From Ceratothoa steindachneri (lineage: Eukaryota > Arthropoda > Malacostraca > Isopoda > Cymothoidae): DNA of 64,000 bases. Positions within the stretch are counted from its first letter, which is position 1; each line of letters opens with the position of its first letter. Of this stretch, positions 31,628 through 42,239 are shown one piece after another. The stretch spans positions 2,488,444 through 2,552,443 of the forward strand of contig OZ018326.1 of assembly GCA_963969495.1 (NCBI GenBank). The letters run 5' to 3'. A program made the translations under genes and the position numbers. The notes below the pieces were generated by a model that saw only the letters and a list, made by a program, of their open reading frames with translations, was not told the origin of the DNA and did not search any database.

Positions 31628-33836
31628 AGTAGTTAGGTTATGCAGTGGCTCGGGCAGACAGGTTGGCGACAGCTGTCCCAACTCAAGCGTGGCTTCTTGT
31701 CTGCCTTTGACTGAACCTTGCTGCATCGTACCATGGGCTCCTTTATCTCAGCTGCCGATGATCCTGCACCTACATCTGTGCCAGAGGGGAGGTTGAGGGA
31801 GCAGCCTGTCTAACGACCAGCTTCACTTGTCGATGCTGTGTTGGGGTGTTGAATCGTTTCTCAGCTGAGGGCCTGATGAGGTTCAGGGCCAATTCGTTCA
31901 TGTACTTCCGTCTCTGCATGGCGCCGCCTCCTACCCTGGTAGTGTTGCTCTGGTAAATAATCCAGGAATTTATGACACTCGCATTCAGCATCCCAAAGAA
32001 CACACATAATGGTCACTTATTTGTTTTTCTGATGCAGTTATAAGATGCACACCTCTGACCAAATGTGTCGACCCCTCCTTTAGTTGCATTATAGAAGTCA
32101 ATAATCTCAGGTTTCTCACTGACATTATCCACTGATGCCTGTATGTACATACATACTTGACAGAGGGAACACATTCCTCTTGCTTGTCTGTGTCCTAGGG
32201 ATATAGAAAACGAGTGTCATATCTTTCGTGGACTGGAATGCTGAGCTGTCAGGTGTGTGGTGGCCTTCTACCTCATTATCTCAGAGATTTCTGCCTTGGT
32301 TGCCCTCACTGTCCCCATCACTCTCATCCCTTTGCTGAGCAAGTCCTGTATGAGAGACACAGACGTGAACCAGTTGTCGGTAGTGATGTTTGAGTTAGTT
32401 TGGCGGTAGAGGCGTGTGAGGTCTTTGGTGAACAGGTGGCCGAGTTGCAGTCCATGTCTTGGTATTGTGCCCTGTTTCCCTAGGTAGGGAATACCTTGCA
32501 ACATGTACTTACTTTACACATCATTCACCATAACAATTTTGATCCCATATTTTGCTCGCTTATTTGGGATATACATCCCAAAAGAACACTTACCTCTAAA
32601 TGCTAGCAATTGCTCATCTAATCTAGAGTTTGCGTGGGGTCTCTAGTTGCCTCACAGAAGGCCATAAACATGTTGCACACAGCCCTGACTGGAGCGAATT
32701 TGTCAGTGGCCCACTTCTGCTCCCGTGTGGCTATTTCGTCAAACCTAAGGCAGTACAGCAGGAAGCATTTCGCACCTCAGTCATTGCTGCCTTGTAGAAA
32801 GGAGCCCCTGCTACAGAGCAGCACAAATCCTTAGTATTCACGTGGCTATCCTTTCTGTAGCCACTGAATATAAGGACACCTAGCAGGACACGTATCTCTG
32901 CTGCTGTTGTTTGCTGTACAGTCGCTGTCTGTCTCCTGTACCTCCAGGCAACAACATCAATCTTTTTGTTGGTGAACTCCACAATCAGGTTCACCATGGT
33001 ATCAGTCACAAACAGGCGAAAATACTATTCATGTGTGAGGGCACTAGCAGCTGATTGTGTGAGACAGGGCCTAATTGATGCGACAAAATTTTGGGCTGCT
33101 GCCCTGGTTGCTGTAGCTGCCTGAAGTCTTGTGTGCAATACATATTCTGAGCGACTTTGGACTGTTGCAGAGTTAAAATTCACTAGCACATCATCAACGT
33201 TTTCGCTGGCAAGCAGCAGCAGCATGGGTGGAAGCAGGAGCAGCAGCAGCATGGGTGGAAGAAGGAGCAGCAACAGCAGGGGGGAAGCAGGGACAGCAGC
33301 AACAGCAGAGGTATGGCAGCAGGAACATCATGAGAGATGGCAGCAGGAACAGCAGCAACAACAGCAGGGATAGCAGCAAGAACACCAGCAACAACAGCAG
33401 GGATGGCAGCAGGAACAGCAACAGCAGAATAAGGGTCGCAAGGGTCATCAGAGCCTGATGACACAGAAGGGTACTGTGCAGCAGAGTTCTCAGGATGGGC
33501 CAGCAGTAGGCTTATCAGCTGTGGTGGTGTAGGTAGAAGGCAAGGGGGCGGGGAGAGACACCTAGGCCTCTTTGTATTCCCACCACCCGCCTTTGTTTGC
33601 TTTCGTCGGCGAGGGAAGTCTTCTCCAGATAAACTGTCTAAACTTTCAGCCATTTCATGTGCCTCTGGAAAATATTCTTTATCAAACAGGGGTCTAGCTG
33701 GAAATCCAAACAGAGGAGTGGACGGAATGGCTTCACTCGATGATAGAGTTCGCCAGACTGAAGCTACACAGACTCCCAGAATCATGCCTTGGGAGGGAGG
33801 AGAAGAAATGCGCATGACGTCACTAGCCTCGGACAA
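31628..33836 (-). pseudogene. piggyBac transposase, broken, with trinucleotide-repeat N terminus
   Basis: Minus strand, right to left. A Pro/Ala/Leu-rich N terminus (from MSEASDV at 33836) runs into a CAG-type repeat. Then MVNLIVEFTNKKIDVVAWR and AEIRVLLGVLIFSGY (32870-33005), the first catalytic Asp block LDEQLLAFRGKC near 32600-32625, YLGKQGT and NITTDNWFTSVSLIQDLL near 32345-32390 (second Asp). GGVDTFGQRCASYNC near 32040-32080 has the third Asp, followed by FFGMLNASVINSWIIYQ near 31950-32000. The Cys-rich C terminus (DSCRQPVCPSHC) is near 31640-31690 in a third frame. All three Asp blocks survive, but stops and at least three frameshifts (several near the repeat) make it inactive. One stop splits the block near 33028. 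Confidence 0.88.
33205..33430. repeat. Imperfect CAG/GCA trinucleotide repeat
   Basis: Runs of CAG with variants, inside the N-terminal coding part of the piggyBac transposase. The opposite-strand readings (poly-Leu, poly-Ala/Val or poly-Cys) and Gln/Ser-rich plus-strand frames are artefacts of the repeat. Length changes here probably caused the frameshift between the N terminus and the catalytic domain. Confidence 0.9.
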
Positions 33837-33890
33837 ACTATACCCATGTTCAGTGCTCCAGTGTCAAGTGTAAATAGGTACCGGGTTTTC

Positions 33891-36017
33891 TCTTGTAAGT
33901 CGTCCCCACTCATAAAGTTTCCATTGTTTCTTTCTCTTTATATTAATAACATGTCCAGTGTCCTTGTTTTTCTTCTTTGCTAAGTATTAAATATAATCTC
34001 TCCCATATTTTACAAGCTCCTATGCAATGTGATATTTATCGTTTCGAGGCATATTGCTTAATGTAGGACTCTTCATCTCCTGTATAGTCTTCTTCTGGTT
34101 TAAGTCTTTATCAGGTCTCCACTGATGATGTTAAAGATTATTGAATTAATGTTAATCTTTTTATCCACGAGCTTGGCTAAATTTTCCAGCAAGGTTATTG
34201 TTGGAAGTTACCTTATTTGTTCGGAGCTCGCTGGGCCTGGGCAAAAATATATATTTTTTCCATTTTTTTAGGGCATCAGAGAAATATCTAACACTGATTG
34301 ATGCGTTATACAGCTAGAAAACTTTTCATATGTAGCTGTCCGAGGCCTTCATTAGGTTTACCCTTGTTACATAGTTTCACAGGCTCTCTTTTTTGGTCGC
34401 TTTTAATGTTTGTTTGAATTTTTGAAGTATCATTGGTTTTACACCTTATTCTTCAAGTGCCTTTAGAGAGGCATAATTATTCGGTGTTATCTCTTTAAGA
34501 TATTGTTCTAGTTATTCAATGATTCATTTTTTATGTTCGCTATCAAATTCCTCATTTTGGCCTGGAGAAATATCGAAAATCTTGCTCCAGTAGTCACCAA
34601 AGATTACTTCTATTTTCAGAGTTTTTCTCACGTCTATTCCATTGTGTCGGATAGCGTGTTTTATTTGGGCTGTCTTTTTCACGTGTTATGTTTATTACAT
34701 TTTAGAACATTGTGGAGTTAATTATCTCGTCTAAAGTTGCTCTCATCTCGTCTTTTAGCTACTATACACGTGCTCTGTTGCCTCTCAAATTCCAAAGTTT
34801 TCAATGGTTTCTATATTTTTTTATCCTCATTCAAGCGCAAAAATTTATGACATGCGAAGTAGGTGCGGTAAGGTTCGGCATGTTGAACTCGGAACATAAT
34901 TTATGTCAGCTTCAACAAGCGGCTTAATTATATTGGCTGTGACCATGTCAATTTCTTCAAAGAGTTAATTCCCCTAGACCAGCGTGCTGGAATTCAGCTA
35001 GTTCCTCGGTGTAACCGCGCAAATTAGCGTTTGTGTAGCTCTTTCTAAGATGGCAATGACCTTGGATTTATTACGAATTTAGGAGAATAGCATAATGCTC
35101 CCAAGTTTTTCCTACCTTCCTTCCTGGCAGGACGCTTATCAACTCTTCCCGTTCCGGCCCAATATCTGGTGATCTCGAACCGGAAGAAACCGCCAGCCAA
35201 TTCAGCTAACCACCAAGTTCCGTCCGGTACTGTTTATCGATAAATGGGAGACCATCTTCGCTTTCGATAGTTGCCGGAAGTTTATAAAGGACGAAATGGA
35301 GTATCTTGACATCTAATCTACTTCCGGCGCCCTGAGAACCTCTCCCGAGCTTCGTGTATAAAAGACAAATTCTTTTCACCCTCGGTAGTAGAGCTTGCAC
35401 AGCGTCTTGCGGGGCAGGAATTACCATCTATCGGTGTAGTTATAATTCGTCGAAGCATCAAGTCTTCATAGAAGAGATCAGTCTCAGTTAATGAGGCCCC
35501 TTACCCCGCTGGTCTGTAATTCAATGCAGACCCGAGCTCATACTCACGTGTAAGAGCCGAAGCTATAAACAACCTCACTCTAGTTTCCTAAGCGAGAAAA
35601 CTACATCTCAGCTTTTCTACGTGACCCAACGCGTCGATAGGTCACTTCTTCCCCCCCCAACCCTCACTGAGGCACCCAAAATTCCTCAGAGCTTACGGGC
35701 GTGGGGCCCTCTGTAACAAGAAGCTCTCGTCACCGCCTTCTTCTAGCAGAATCATGACGCAATTTTAGGATCAGGTCGATCCCTGGTTAACCTACCTCAT
35801 CGTCTCCACCCCTTATCTAACCACCTTCACTCACCAGCACCACACGAACATCTGGTTCCAAGGTATCTCTTTCCTTTCACAGTCTCTGACTTCACCGCGA
35901 AGCTTACAAGCATTAGCAGTGTATAGGGATTTGTGTGGTGAATAATAATTTTCAAACCAAGTGAGATATCCGAGATTCACTTATTAATTTATCTCTCAAA
36001 GCACATCATTTGTATAT
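33891..36017. other. Spacer; possible LTR-like segment at 35100-35900
   Basis: 33891-35090 is A+T-rich with nothing recognised. 35100-35900 is richer in G+C, has a TATAAAAG box at about 35357 and a transcribed-leader-like stretch after it. This resembles the promoter block near 11696, but no terminal repeats or coding regions were found. Confidence 0.3.
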
Positions 36018-36150
36018 AAGTGCATTGAAGTCGAAGGTAGTTATATTGAAAAAAAATAAAACAATTTCCTCATATCTCGTTTCCTTATATCCGTTTGCAA
36101 AACTTGTTTTATTTTTTTTCAATATAACTACCTTCGACTTCAATGCACTT
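36018..36150. repeat. Perfect 47-bp palindrome with 39-nt spacer at the mariner 3' end
   Basis: Arms 36018-36064 and 36104-36150 are exact reverse complements. The spacer holds CCGTTTGCAAAACTT (36091-36105), which resembles the last part of the mariner 3' end of copy 1. The plus-strand arm plus spacer therefore reads as a mariner 3' end pointing right, fused tail-to-tail to the reverse-strand copy. Confidence 0.95.
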
Positions 36151-36949
36151 GCGCCACTTGTCCCTAAGGCTTCGAATTCCTGACAACCAGAAATCTCCTG
36201 ACTGCTGTTCAATCCACTCCTCGACGGCGAGCTGGACATCTTCATCGTCCCCAAACCGGCTTCTACGCAGTACAGCCTTTAGGTGGCGGAATAAAAAGTA
36301 GGCGAGAGGGGTCAGATCTAGACTGTAGGGGGGATGGTTGAGCTCCTCGAATCCGCACTCACGCAGGGCAGCTTGTGCATCTCTGGCCTTGTGGACTTTG
36401 ACGACGTTGAAGTCGATCATATGGCGTGAGGTTTCTAGGGACTCAACCTTGGTCATGGCCAAATTGTGGTGAATGATATTGAAAACACTTATATGTGATA
36501 TTCCAATTCTCGCTTGATTTCTTCGACCTTCACCCGTCGATTTTCAAGGATCCTCCTCTCCATACGGGCCACATTTTCATCGTTGGTCATATCTGACGGG
36601 CGTCCTAGACGGGGTTCATCTTCAAGGGACTCACGACCATTGCGAAACTCCATATTCCAGCGAGCAATGGTTGCAGAGGAAGGGGCGGTGTCGGTGTACG
36701 CTGCAACCATGCGTTCATGGATCTCTTTTGCATTCTTGCCTTTCTTGGTCAAAAGTTTGATCACTGCATGATGCTCAACCTTCTTAATTGTTGAAAAATT
36801 TGTGACTGACAATCTGCAATCAGCTACTGTTTCTTAAATAGACGAGGCAGGAGCGTGCAGCTGCAGTTCTTGACTTGTCATAACTTGTCCTAACATCCCC
36901 TCCCTCCGTTTGGCCCTACCGATTGACAAAACCTATTGAACGCCCCTCG
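36019..36949 (-). mobile_element. Non-autonomous mariner element, copy 2, one end lost
   Basis: The right (5') end has CGAGGGGCGTTCAATAGGTTTTG in reverse complement, flanked by TA at 36950-36951. It is the same family as copy 1 (75-976). The left (3') end lacks the terminal CCGCCCCTCG segment and instead enters the 47-bp palindrome. Without one TIR it should be immobile. Confidence 0.9.
36109..36812 (-). pseudogene. Mariner transposase remnant, same internal deletion as copy 1
   Basis: Minus strand. The N-terminal part is well preserved: STIKKVEHHAVIKLLTKKGKNAKEIHERMV, ATIARWNMEFRNGRESLEDEPRLGRPSD, VARMERRILENRRVKVEEIKRELE (36489-36812). After a frame change come MTKVESLETSRHMIDFNVVKVHKARDAQAALRECGFEEL and DLTPLAYFLFRHLKAVLRRSRFGDDE, ending GIRSLRDKWRKCIEVEGSYIEK. 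The jump at MIDFNVV...VHKARD matches the junction in copy 1 (about 636-662), so both derive from one deleted progenitor. The central catalytic region is absent. Confidence 0.88.
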
Positions 36950-37149
36950 TATTTTCTTGTTTAGTGTTTATTAAAACTTTCTCCTTATATTGTTGTGTAT
37001 CTAACTTCCTTTGGGTCGCTTGCTCGAAAGGTTATTTCCAATTCCTCCGTAGCCAACCTCTAAGCACTCTGAGTTAATAAACCCATTCAGGACACGGGCC
37101 GAACGAAGTATAAGGAGTAGTACGACGCCCCTCCGCATTCGGGATAATA

Positions 37150-37151
<2 letters not shown>

Positions 37152-37224
<73 letters not shown>
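37152..37224. repeat. (TA)n microsatellite
   Basis: Uninterrupted alternating TA. Reading frames across it are artefacts. Confidence 0.97.
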
Positions 37225-37226
<2 letters not shown>

Positions 37227-37292
37227 AGTCGGGGAAAACTCCAACCACCCCTCGGGCTATTCCTCGACACAGATATATTGGCACTATGACGA

Positions 37293-37334
37293 AAAAAGGA
37301 CTGTCATTGACCAGTGTCAATGACAGTCCTTTTT
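37293..37334. repeat. Perfect 19-bp hairpin with 4-nt loop
   Basis: Arms 37293-37311 and 37316-37334 are exact reverse complements (AAAAAGGACTGTCATTGAC and its complement) around the loop CAGT. The top strand ends in a T run, so it would also look like an intrinsic-terminator shape, although such terminators are not expected in this genome. It lies at the junction between spacer and the LINE endonuclease. Confidence 0.96.
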
Positions 37335-37339
37335 GCGCT

Positions 37340-37930
37340 AAGGAGTAATGTCGGAGTTTAGGCGGTGGCACTATGATTTCCGGTTTTTGCCCGTTTAAGT
37401 CCAAAGAAAGTTGGAAAATCTGGAAAGATTATTTCCACGATTCCTCTTTCTAGAAGTATGCCCAGGTTACTTCCGATATCATTGAAGTTACTAGTGCAAC
37501 CGGAAGCCCTGCTGTCCACATTTAAATCTCCCAAGAAGATTCCATTTATCTCTGCGTCCAAAGATTTCCATGAATTTAGAAAGTGGCAAAAATTCGTTCA
37601 GGCTGGGCTGATATCCAGTCATTATAATTGAATAACTTGATGAGCTTTCTAATTTAATCGCCAAGTAGTTCTGGTCGAGGACTTGTGGTCTTCTAAATCT
37701 AATATCTTTTGTTACGGCCACTGCTAAATCCTCAAAATTAATATCCTTTGCTGTGTTAAAAATAACTGTGTAGTGAAAGATTTTATAGAGTTACAGTCTA
37801 TGTTGATTTCATTAAATAGTATCACTTCTGGATCTTCTTTAAGGTAGCCATTGATTGGAAAGTGCCTTTACATAACACATCCGCTGACGTTGTGGCTGAT
37901 TATTTTTAACTTTCTTATTTGGCTCATTTT
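37340..37930 (-). pseudogene. LINE endonuclease domain (Jockey-like), truncated
   Basis: Minus strand. LKIISHNVSG near 37900, then DPEVILFNEINI (catalytic Glu block), VAVTKDIRFRRPQVLDQNYLAIKLE near 37630-37720, SIIMTGYQPS, LNEFLPLSKF and GIFLGDLNVDSRASG near 37490-37560 (GDLN). It ends ILLERGIVEIIFPDFPTFFG near 37400-37450. The SDH end of the domain and the whole RT are missing; the element breaks at about 37340 next to the 19-bp hairpin. Stops and a frameshift are present. Confidence 0.75.
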
Positions 37931-38099
37931 AAATCTATTTGCTGCTTTTTGTTCTCTTCCTCTTTGCCCGACCCACCTATCGATCGCTTAAGGATTGAGT
38001 CCTGCCACTTGTTTTCCTTTTAAATTCTTCGTTTTTCCCTGTATAACATAGATGTACTGGGATGTTTAGATGTCTCCTTGTTAGAATCTCGTGAACTCC

Positions 38100-39280
38100 A
38101 CCTCAGAATATGGACCTTATAATTTATATTTGTTATAGCCTTTCTTTATTTCGTTGATTATTTCTTTGGTGTTGTTTATCGCGAATTGTCTGTCTTCTAA
38201 GGCATAAAAGCTCTGATTAAATTCATGGGCTTCTTTCACTTTTGTCTTGCGCCCTGATCGTCTAATTCCTTCGTGATCTACTCTATCCTCCTCAGAGATG
38301 TTTTTATGTAGCTGGTGTTGGTCGCTGAAGTTTCTTTTCTCCATGTTTTCTTTTGATGATTGGCCTTTCTTGTCTTTAACCTTGGATCTCTTGGTGCCAC
38401 CGCATTGCTTCGTTGTATTTGGTTTGGAGCTTCGTTTTCTTGAGTGGGAATGATTTGCTCTGATGTTGCAGATTTATACTGTACGTTAAGTACCTCCGTG
38501 GATGATGAGTTATTCGAGAACTAGGTTGTTTAAAGTCTGTTATTGTTAAACCTCTTATTGAGCTCTCTTGGGTATAAACCTGGTAGGAATACATTAAGTA
38601 AGTGTGCATGGAGTATTCAACCCTCTTTTTTATTTTATGACAATAATGTTTTTGTGGGTTGGAGCTTGTCGGATTTAGCCTTTGCATCTTTTGCATATTT
38701 TGGGTTTTGCTTTTATTCTTCTTTTTTTTCCTCTTCTTGATGTCAATTATCTCTCTTTTAAATTGGCAATCCAACGACATTGTTCGTTGGTTCCCTTTGC
38801 AGTCAATAAACCTTTTTTTAGCTATTGCACTCTCTGTAGGTGTGCGTTTTAAAAATAACCTCAGAACATCATTTAAAATCTTTATGTGGGCTGTATTTGG
38901 ACACAAGTTTGCCTAGCTCATAACAATTATGTATATTTAGAGGTTGATGGTGTTTTCTCTTTTATTCCGATCTCTCAAGCTGTTCTTGCCATGCCAGTCT
39001 CTGTAGAGATAACTTTGAATACATAAGAGAACTCTGTGTTGGTATTCTTTTTGTGAACTTTACGACCTATTTGACTGACAAAATTTTGTCCTAGGGTATA
39101 TAGTCTTCTGTGCTTCGAATTGGGTGGAAGGACTATTTCCGCCTTTGCTATTGTTCTAAGATTCTTCGTAGACTTTTCAGTAATAATTTCATACGTGTTT
39201 TTCATTGAACATATTGCAATGTAGGTTGTGGTGGAGTTATGTAACCAAAATATCTCAAGACCAAGTTCTTTCATATATGA
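38100..39280 (-). pseudogene. LINE ORF1-like (nucleic-acid binding) remnant
   Basis: Minus strand, upstream of the endonuclease. The segment MKELGLEIFWLHNSTTTYIAI to GRKVHKKNTNTEF (38975-39274) precedes a longer open run (38376-38906). That run holds RFIDCKGNQRTMSLDCQFKREIIDIKKRKKKK, which looks like a zinc-knuckle end (C...C spacing) and a basic tail. The following piece (38117-38344) is RRSGRKTKVKEAHEFNQSF. Jockey-type ORF1 proteins carry CCHC knuckles and basic regions. The position just 5' of an endonuclease supports the call, but the motif is incomplete. Confidence 0.5.
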
Positions 39281-40899
39281 TTCTAAATACCTTGGACCTG
39301 TCGGGTTTTTGTGCAGATATAAAGATGTGAATAGGGACCCATTTCAACGTCTTACTAAGTTGTTACTCAGTTTTCTTTTTCACTTACTTTATAGGAAATG
39401 AGAAAAACAAGTTCTGCTAACCAAAGTCGTCTGCTCCCCCTTATTCTGATTTATGACCTTACGACCTTCAAAACTTTCAATATTTCCCGGACTCCACTTG
39501 GGAGGACCTTGGCAATTATGTCATATGAATAAAAATGTTAAACAACCTAAGGGTTTCAAACTTCGTTAGAATCAGCTGAAGAGTTATGATGTTATTGGCA
39601 AAACAAAATAATTTCTGGGCTAATCTTGGGAGGACCTTGTAAATTATATCATTCAAAAGAGAATATAAACATCATTAGGGTTTCAAATTTATTTAGAGTC
39701 GACCGAATAGTTACAATGCTATTACCAAAACAGTTAAGGTTTATATGTGCAGTTATGATATAGGTAAATAGTTCTATGGATTATTTCGCTAACGTGCCGG
39801 TAGCCATATCCTTCCTACCTAACGCATAATCCTAACAATTTTTGCTTCTACCCACACACAGCTCTACCCCGTCACGTGCGAATCTCCAGCCATCGTTGGG
39901 TAAGCTGCAAAATTCAGATAAGTCTTTGTTGTGCGTGTACCAATAGAGACTTGAGCTTCCCTAACCGACGGGCCCTAAAGAGGGGTAAAAGAGATAAGAT
40001 TAGTCCTTGTCTAGGATTCAAAGCCGAAGTCTCGTGATATTCATTACAAGTCGCTTCTTAGGTTTTCTTCTTGTTAGCTTCAGGGTAACTCTTAGAATAA
40101 GGATTATTTGGGCGATTTTTGTGAACATCTTTAAATAAGAATATGACAAATGCTACTCGTATCTGCGAATAAAACCTATGACTCCAAACAATCTGATCTG
40201 ATCTAATCTAGAAAACAGCAGACACAAGTTAGAAAATTTGGGGTCATCTATCGTTAGGTGAAAAAGTATAGGGCGATGGACTATCTTCAATATAGGTTTC
40301 GGGAAGGCTTATGTTCACGTGATGAGATACTGGTAAACAATAAGAGGAAACAGATAAATTGCTCACGAGTATCTATTACGAAAAATGCCAAATAATCTAT
40401 ACTCATGGCTAATGGACGTTTCAAAACTTGACTTCATCAAACTTTATTTTCATTCTTCCAGAATCTTCTCATATCCACTAGTAGGGGTTTGAGGGCGTAG
40501 TAGGGGTAATGTTCCTGGTATATCAAAAAGATGGATAACCCACACACACTCACGATTGCAGTGTATGCAATTGTGATTCTTCCTGCCCAAATGCTTGTGG
40601 GAGGACTGGGTCAATAAATCTTCCACTATTTTTGCCTCATCTACCTTTATTAATTTCTTTAAAAATCTCGCTTTACTGATTTTCTAAATGATATGGCCTA
40701 TTTGCTAATTCGATTTAAAATTTAAAGAAAAATATCTATTTTGAATCTTAAATCACTAGGATAGACGTGAATGAGGCTGCCTTTTTAGATACTTATTATG
40801 CTCAAGTTCCAAAGCGAAAATGCATAAAATTCAAACGTCTTTAGAAATGACTGGTTAATCGTAACATGATTTCTTCCAGGGAGATCCTGTTAATATGTC
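39281..40899. other. Spacer with a diverged tandem repeat, otherwise empty
   Basis: Apart from the two-copy repeat at 39497-39745 I see no gene, RNA or mobile-element signature. Confidence 0.4.
39497..39745. repeat. Two-copy diverged tandem repeat (~128 bp)
   Basis: Both copies begin CTTGGGAGGACCTTG (39497 and 39625) and share AGGGTTTCAAA and GTTATTGGCAAAACA-like blocks at matching spacing. Divergence is substantial, so the duplication is old. Confidence 0.8.
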
Positions 40900-41179
40900 A
40901 ATGCTTTGCGAAAACATAGATATGTTGGCTGATGAATTCTTTGAAACTGTTTACTCGACAACTATTTTAAATTTATGTATAAAGTGTGTCGTAATTTAAA
41001 TTTGCATAATGCATTTAATCTTAGAGTCTATTAATATTGTATCGCGAGGTAGTCTTTGTTAAGCTATCGACCAAAATATGAATATCAATGGCTTGCGCAT
41101 TGAATATATGTAAAATAATCTTCAGAGGCAGAATTAGCTAATTTAAAGTTCATGAGAAAAGTAAATATTAATTTTGATA

Positions 41180-41870
41180 CTTTGAACTTGATCGTCAATT
41201 GATTGGCATTTTCTAGGATTCATGGCAGATGAAATTGTTTGATTGAAATGATCTAATGCAGTTCTGACTTTCTAAGCTCCATCGTGTAATGGATCAGCTC
41301 GTGCTTTCATTTGATCATTGTTGTTAAATTGTAATAAAGATCTAATTTCTTCAAATCTCATCAAAGGCCTCACATTAGATGTAAATGGAACACCGAGTTC
41401 TGGTTCATTTGACCAATAATCTCTAATGTATGACATAACATATTATCCCATTACTATGTTCATTCTAAAAAACACTCAATTCTTCGAGGTTAGTTGCAAA
41501 TACATGACCACTTTTCTGACTATACAACGTAGTTTGAGGAATTACAATTTCATTTAAAAAAACATAAAAACTAGCTACGGTGTTAATTATTTCATAAGGA
41601 TTTGAAACATCACTCAGAATGATAAACACTTTTCCGTAATTATAGGCTTCCAAATTATCAGGGTTCTCAAGAGATTTTATTGTTTCTTCATTTCTTACTC
41701 TATTCCATCTAAACAAGCAATCCCACTTGAAGTTTGATGTAAAGTAGCATCAAGTAAGCTGCTACCTGACTCAGAGCTTTGTTGTATAATCATTTATACT
41801 TACACTCAACTCGTCATTTTGAGTATCTTCTAAATCGAGTTCTATAAAATTCATATCTTCTTATCAAATA
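41180..41870 (-). pseudogene. piggyBac element 2, N-terminal half of transposase
   Basis: Minus strand. NPYEIINTVASFYVFLNE leads to TTLYSQKSGHVFATNLEELSVF (41465-41716), then YWSNEPELGVPFTSNV near 41370-41420, RFEEIRSLLQFNNNDQMKARADPLHD near 41290-41360, and ALDHFNQTISSAMNPRKCQSIDDQ near 41200-41265. The last motif is the first catalytic Asp region. The text is lost soon after (near 41180), so the second and third Asp blocks are missing. This is a different piggyBac family from the copy at 31-34 kb, with far lower A/P/L content. Stops occur near 41465 and 41275. Confidence 0.8.
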
Positions 41871-42018
41871 CGGCTACATCTTCAGTATCACTGTGATCAC
41901 ATGATAATGAGTGCTGGACCTCATTTTTCTAGAAGACAAAGTATCTACTTCGCTGGGACATCCTCTATCTGTAATATAATGAGAATTGTCTCATAAAATA
42001 ATGTGAATTTATAATATA
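41871..42018. other. Short spacer
   Basis: A+T-rich DNA preceding the foldback element; nothing recognised. Confidence 0.3.
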
Positions 42019-42058
42019 GGTAAATTCCTTGATTATCGTCGCTTTGGCTACGCAAACC

Positions 42059-42133
<75 letters not shown>

Positions 42134-42239
42134 ACATCAGACAACCGTATAATAAGTGTTTAAATTCGCTATCCATTGACATATATATGTTGGGTGTTCG
42201 AAACCTATTACCAGAGCGACCATAATCTAGGAATTTACC
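42019..42239. mobile_element. Foldback/MITE-like element with (TA)n core
   Basis: Left arm 42019-42062 (GGTAAATTCCTTGATTATCG...) and right arm 42189-42239 are imperfect reverse complements of about 44-51 nt, both ending ACCCAAC next to A+T repeats. The core holds a (TA)n array (42063-42127). Flanks share ATAAT/TAATAT-like bases but no clean target duplication is certain. It has no coding capacity. Confidence 0.7.
42063..42127. repeat. (TA)n microsatellite
   Basis: Alternating TA at the centre of the foldback element 42019-42239. Confidence 0.97.

Larger units (their letters stand above)
30907..33890 (-). mobile_element. piggyBac element 1, reverse strand, both ends traceable
   Basis: The left (3') end has TTAA at 30907-30910 followed by CCCTAGGGCACTG, the piggyBac-type start. 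The right end near 33886 reads, in reverse complement, AAAACCCGGTACC and then a subterminal block like the left one: ACAGTCACTGAACTCGGGTA at the left and, reversed at 33838-33862, CACTGGAGCACTGAACATGG. The TTAA at the right end appears mutated. The interior carries a piggyBac transposase on the minus strand. Known: piggyBac inserts at TTAA. The right boundary is approximate. Confidence 0.65.

Noticed and set aside
33131..33458. Poly-Gln/Ser, poly-Leu and poly-Ala frames
   Set aside because: Readings of a CAG-type repeat inside the piggyBac coding region, not separate genes.
37293..37334. Rho-independent terminator
   Set aside because: Shape fits, but this is eukaryotic DNA inside a LINE/spacer junction, so no terminator role is expected.
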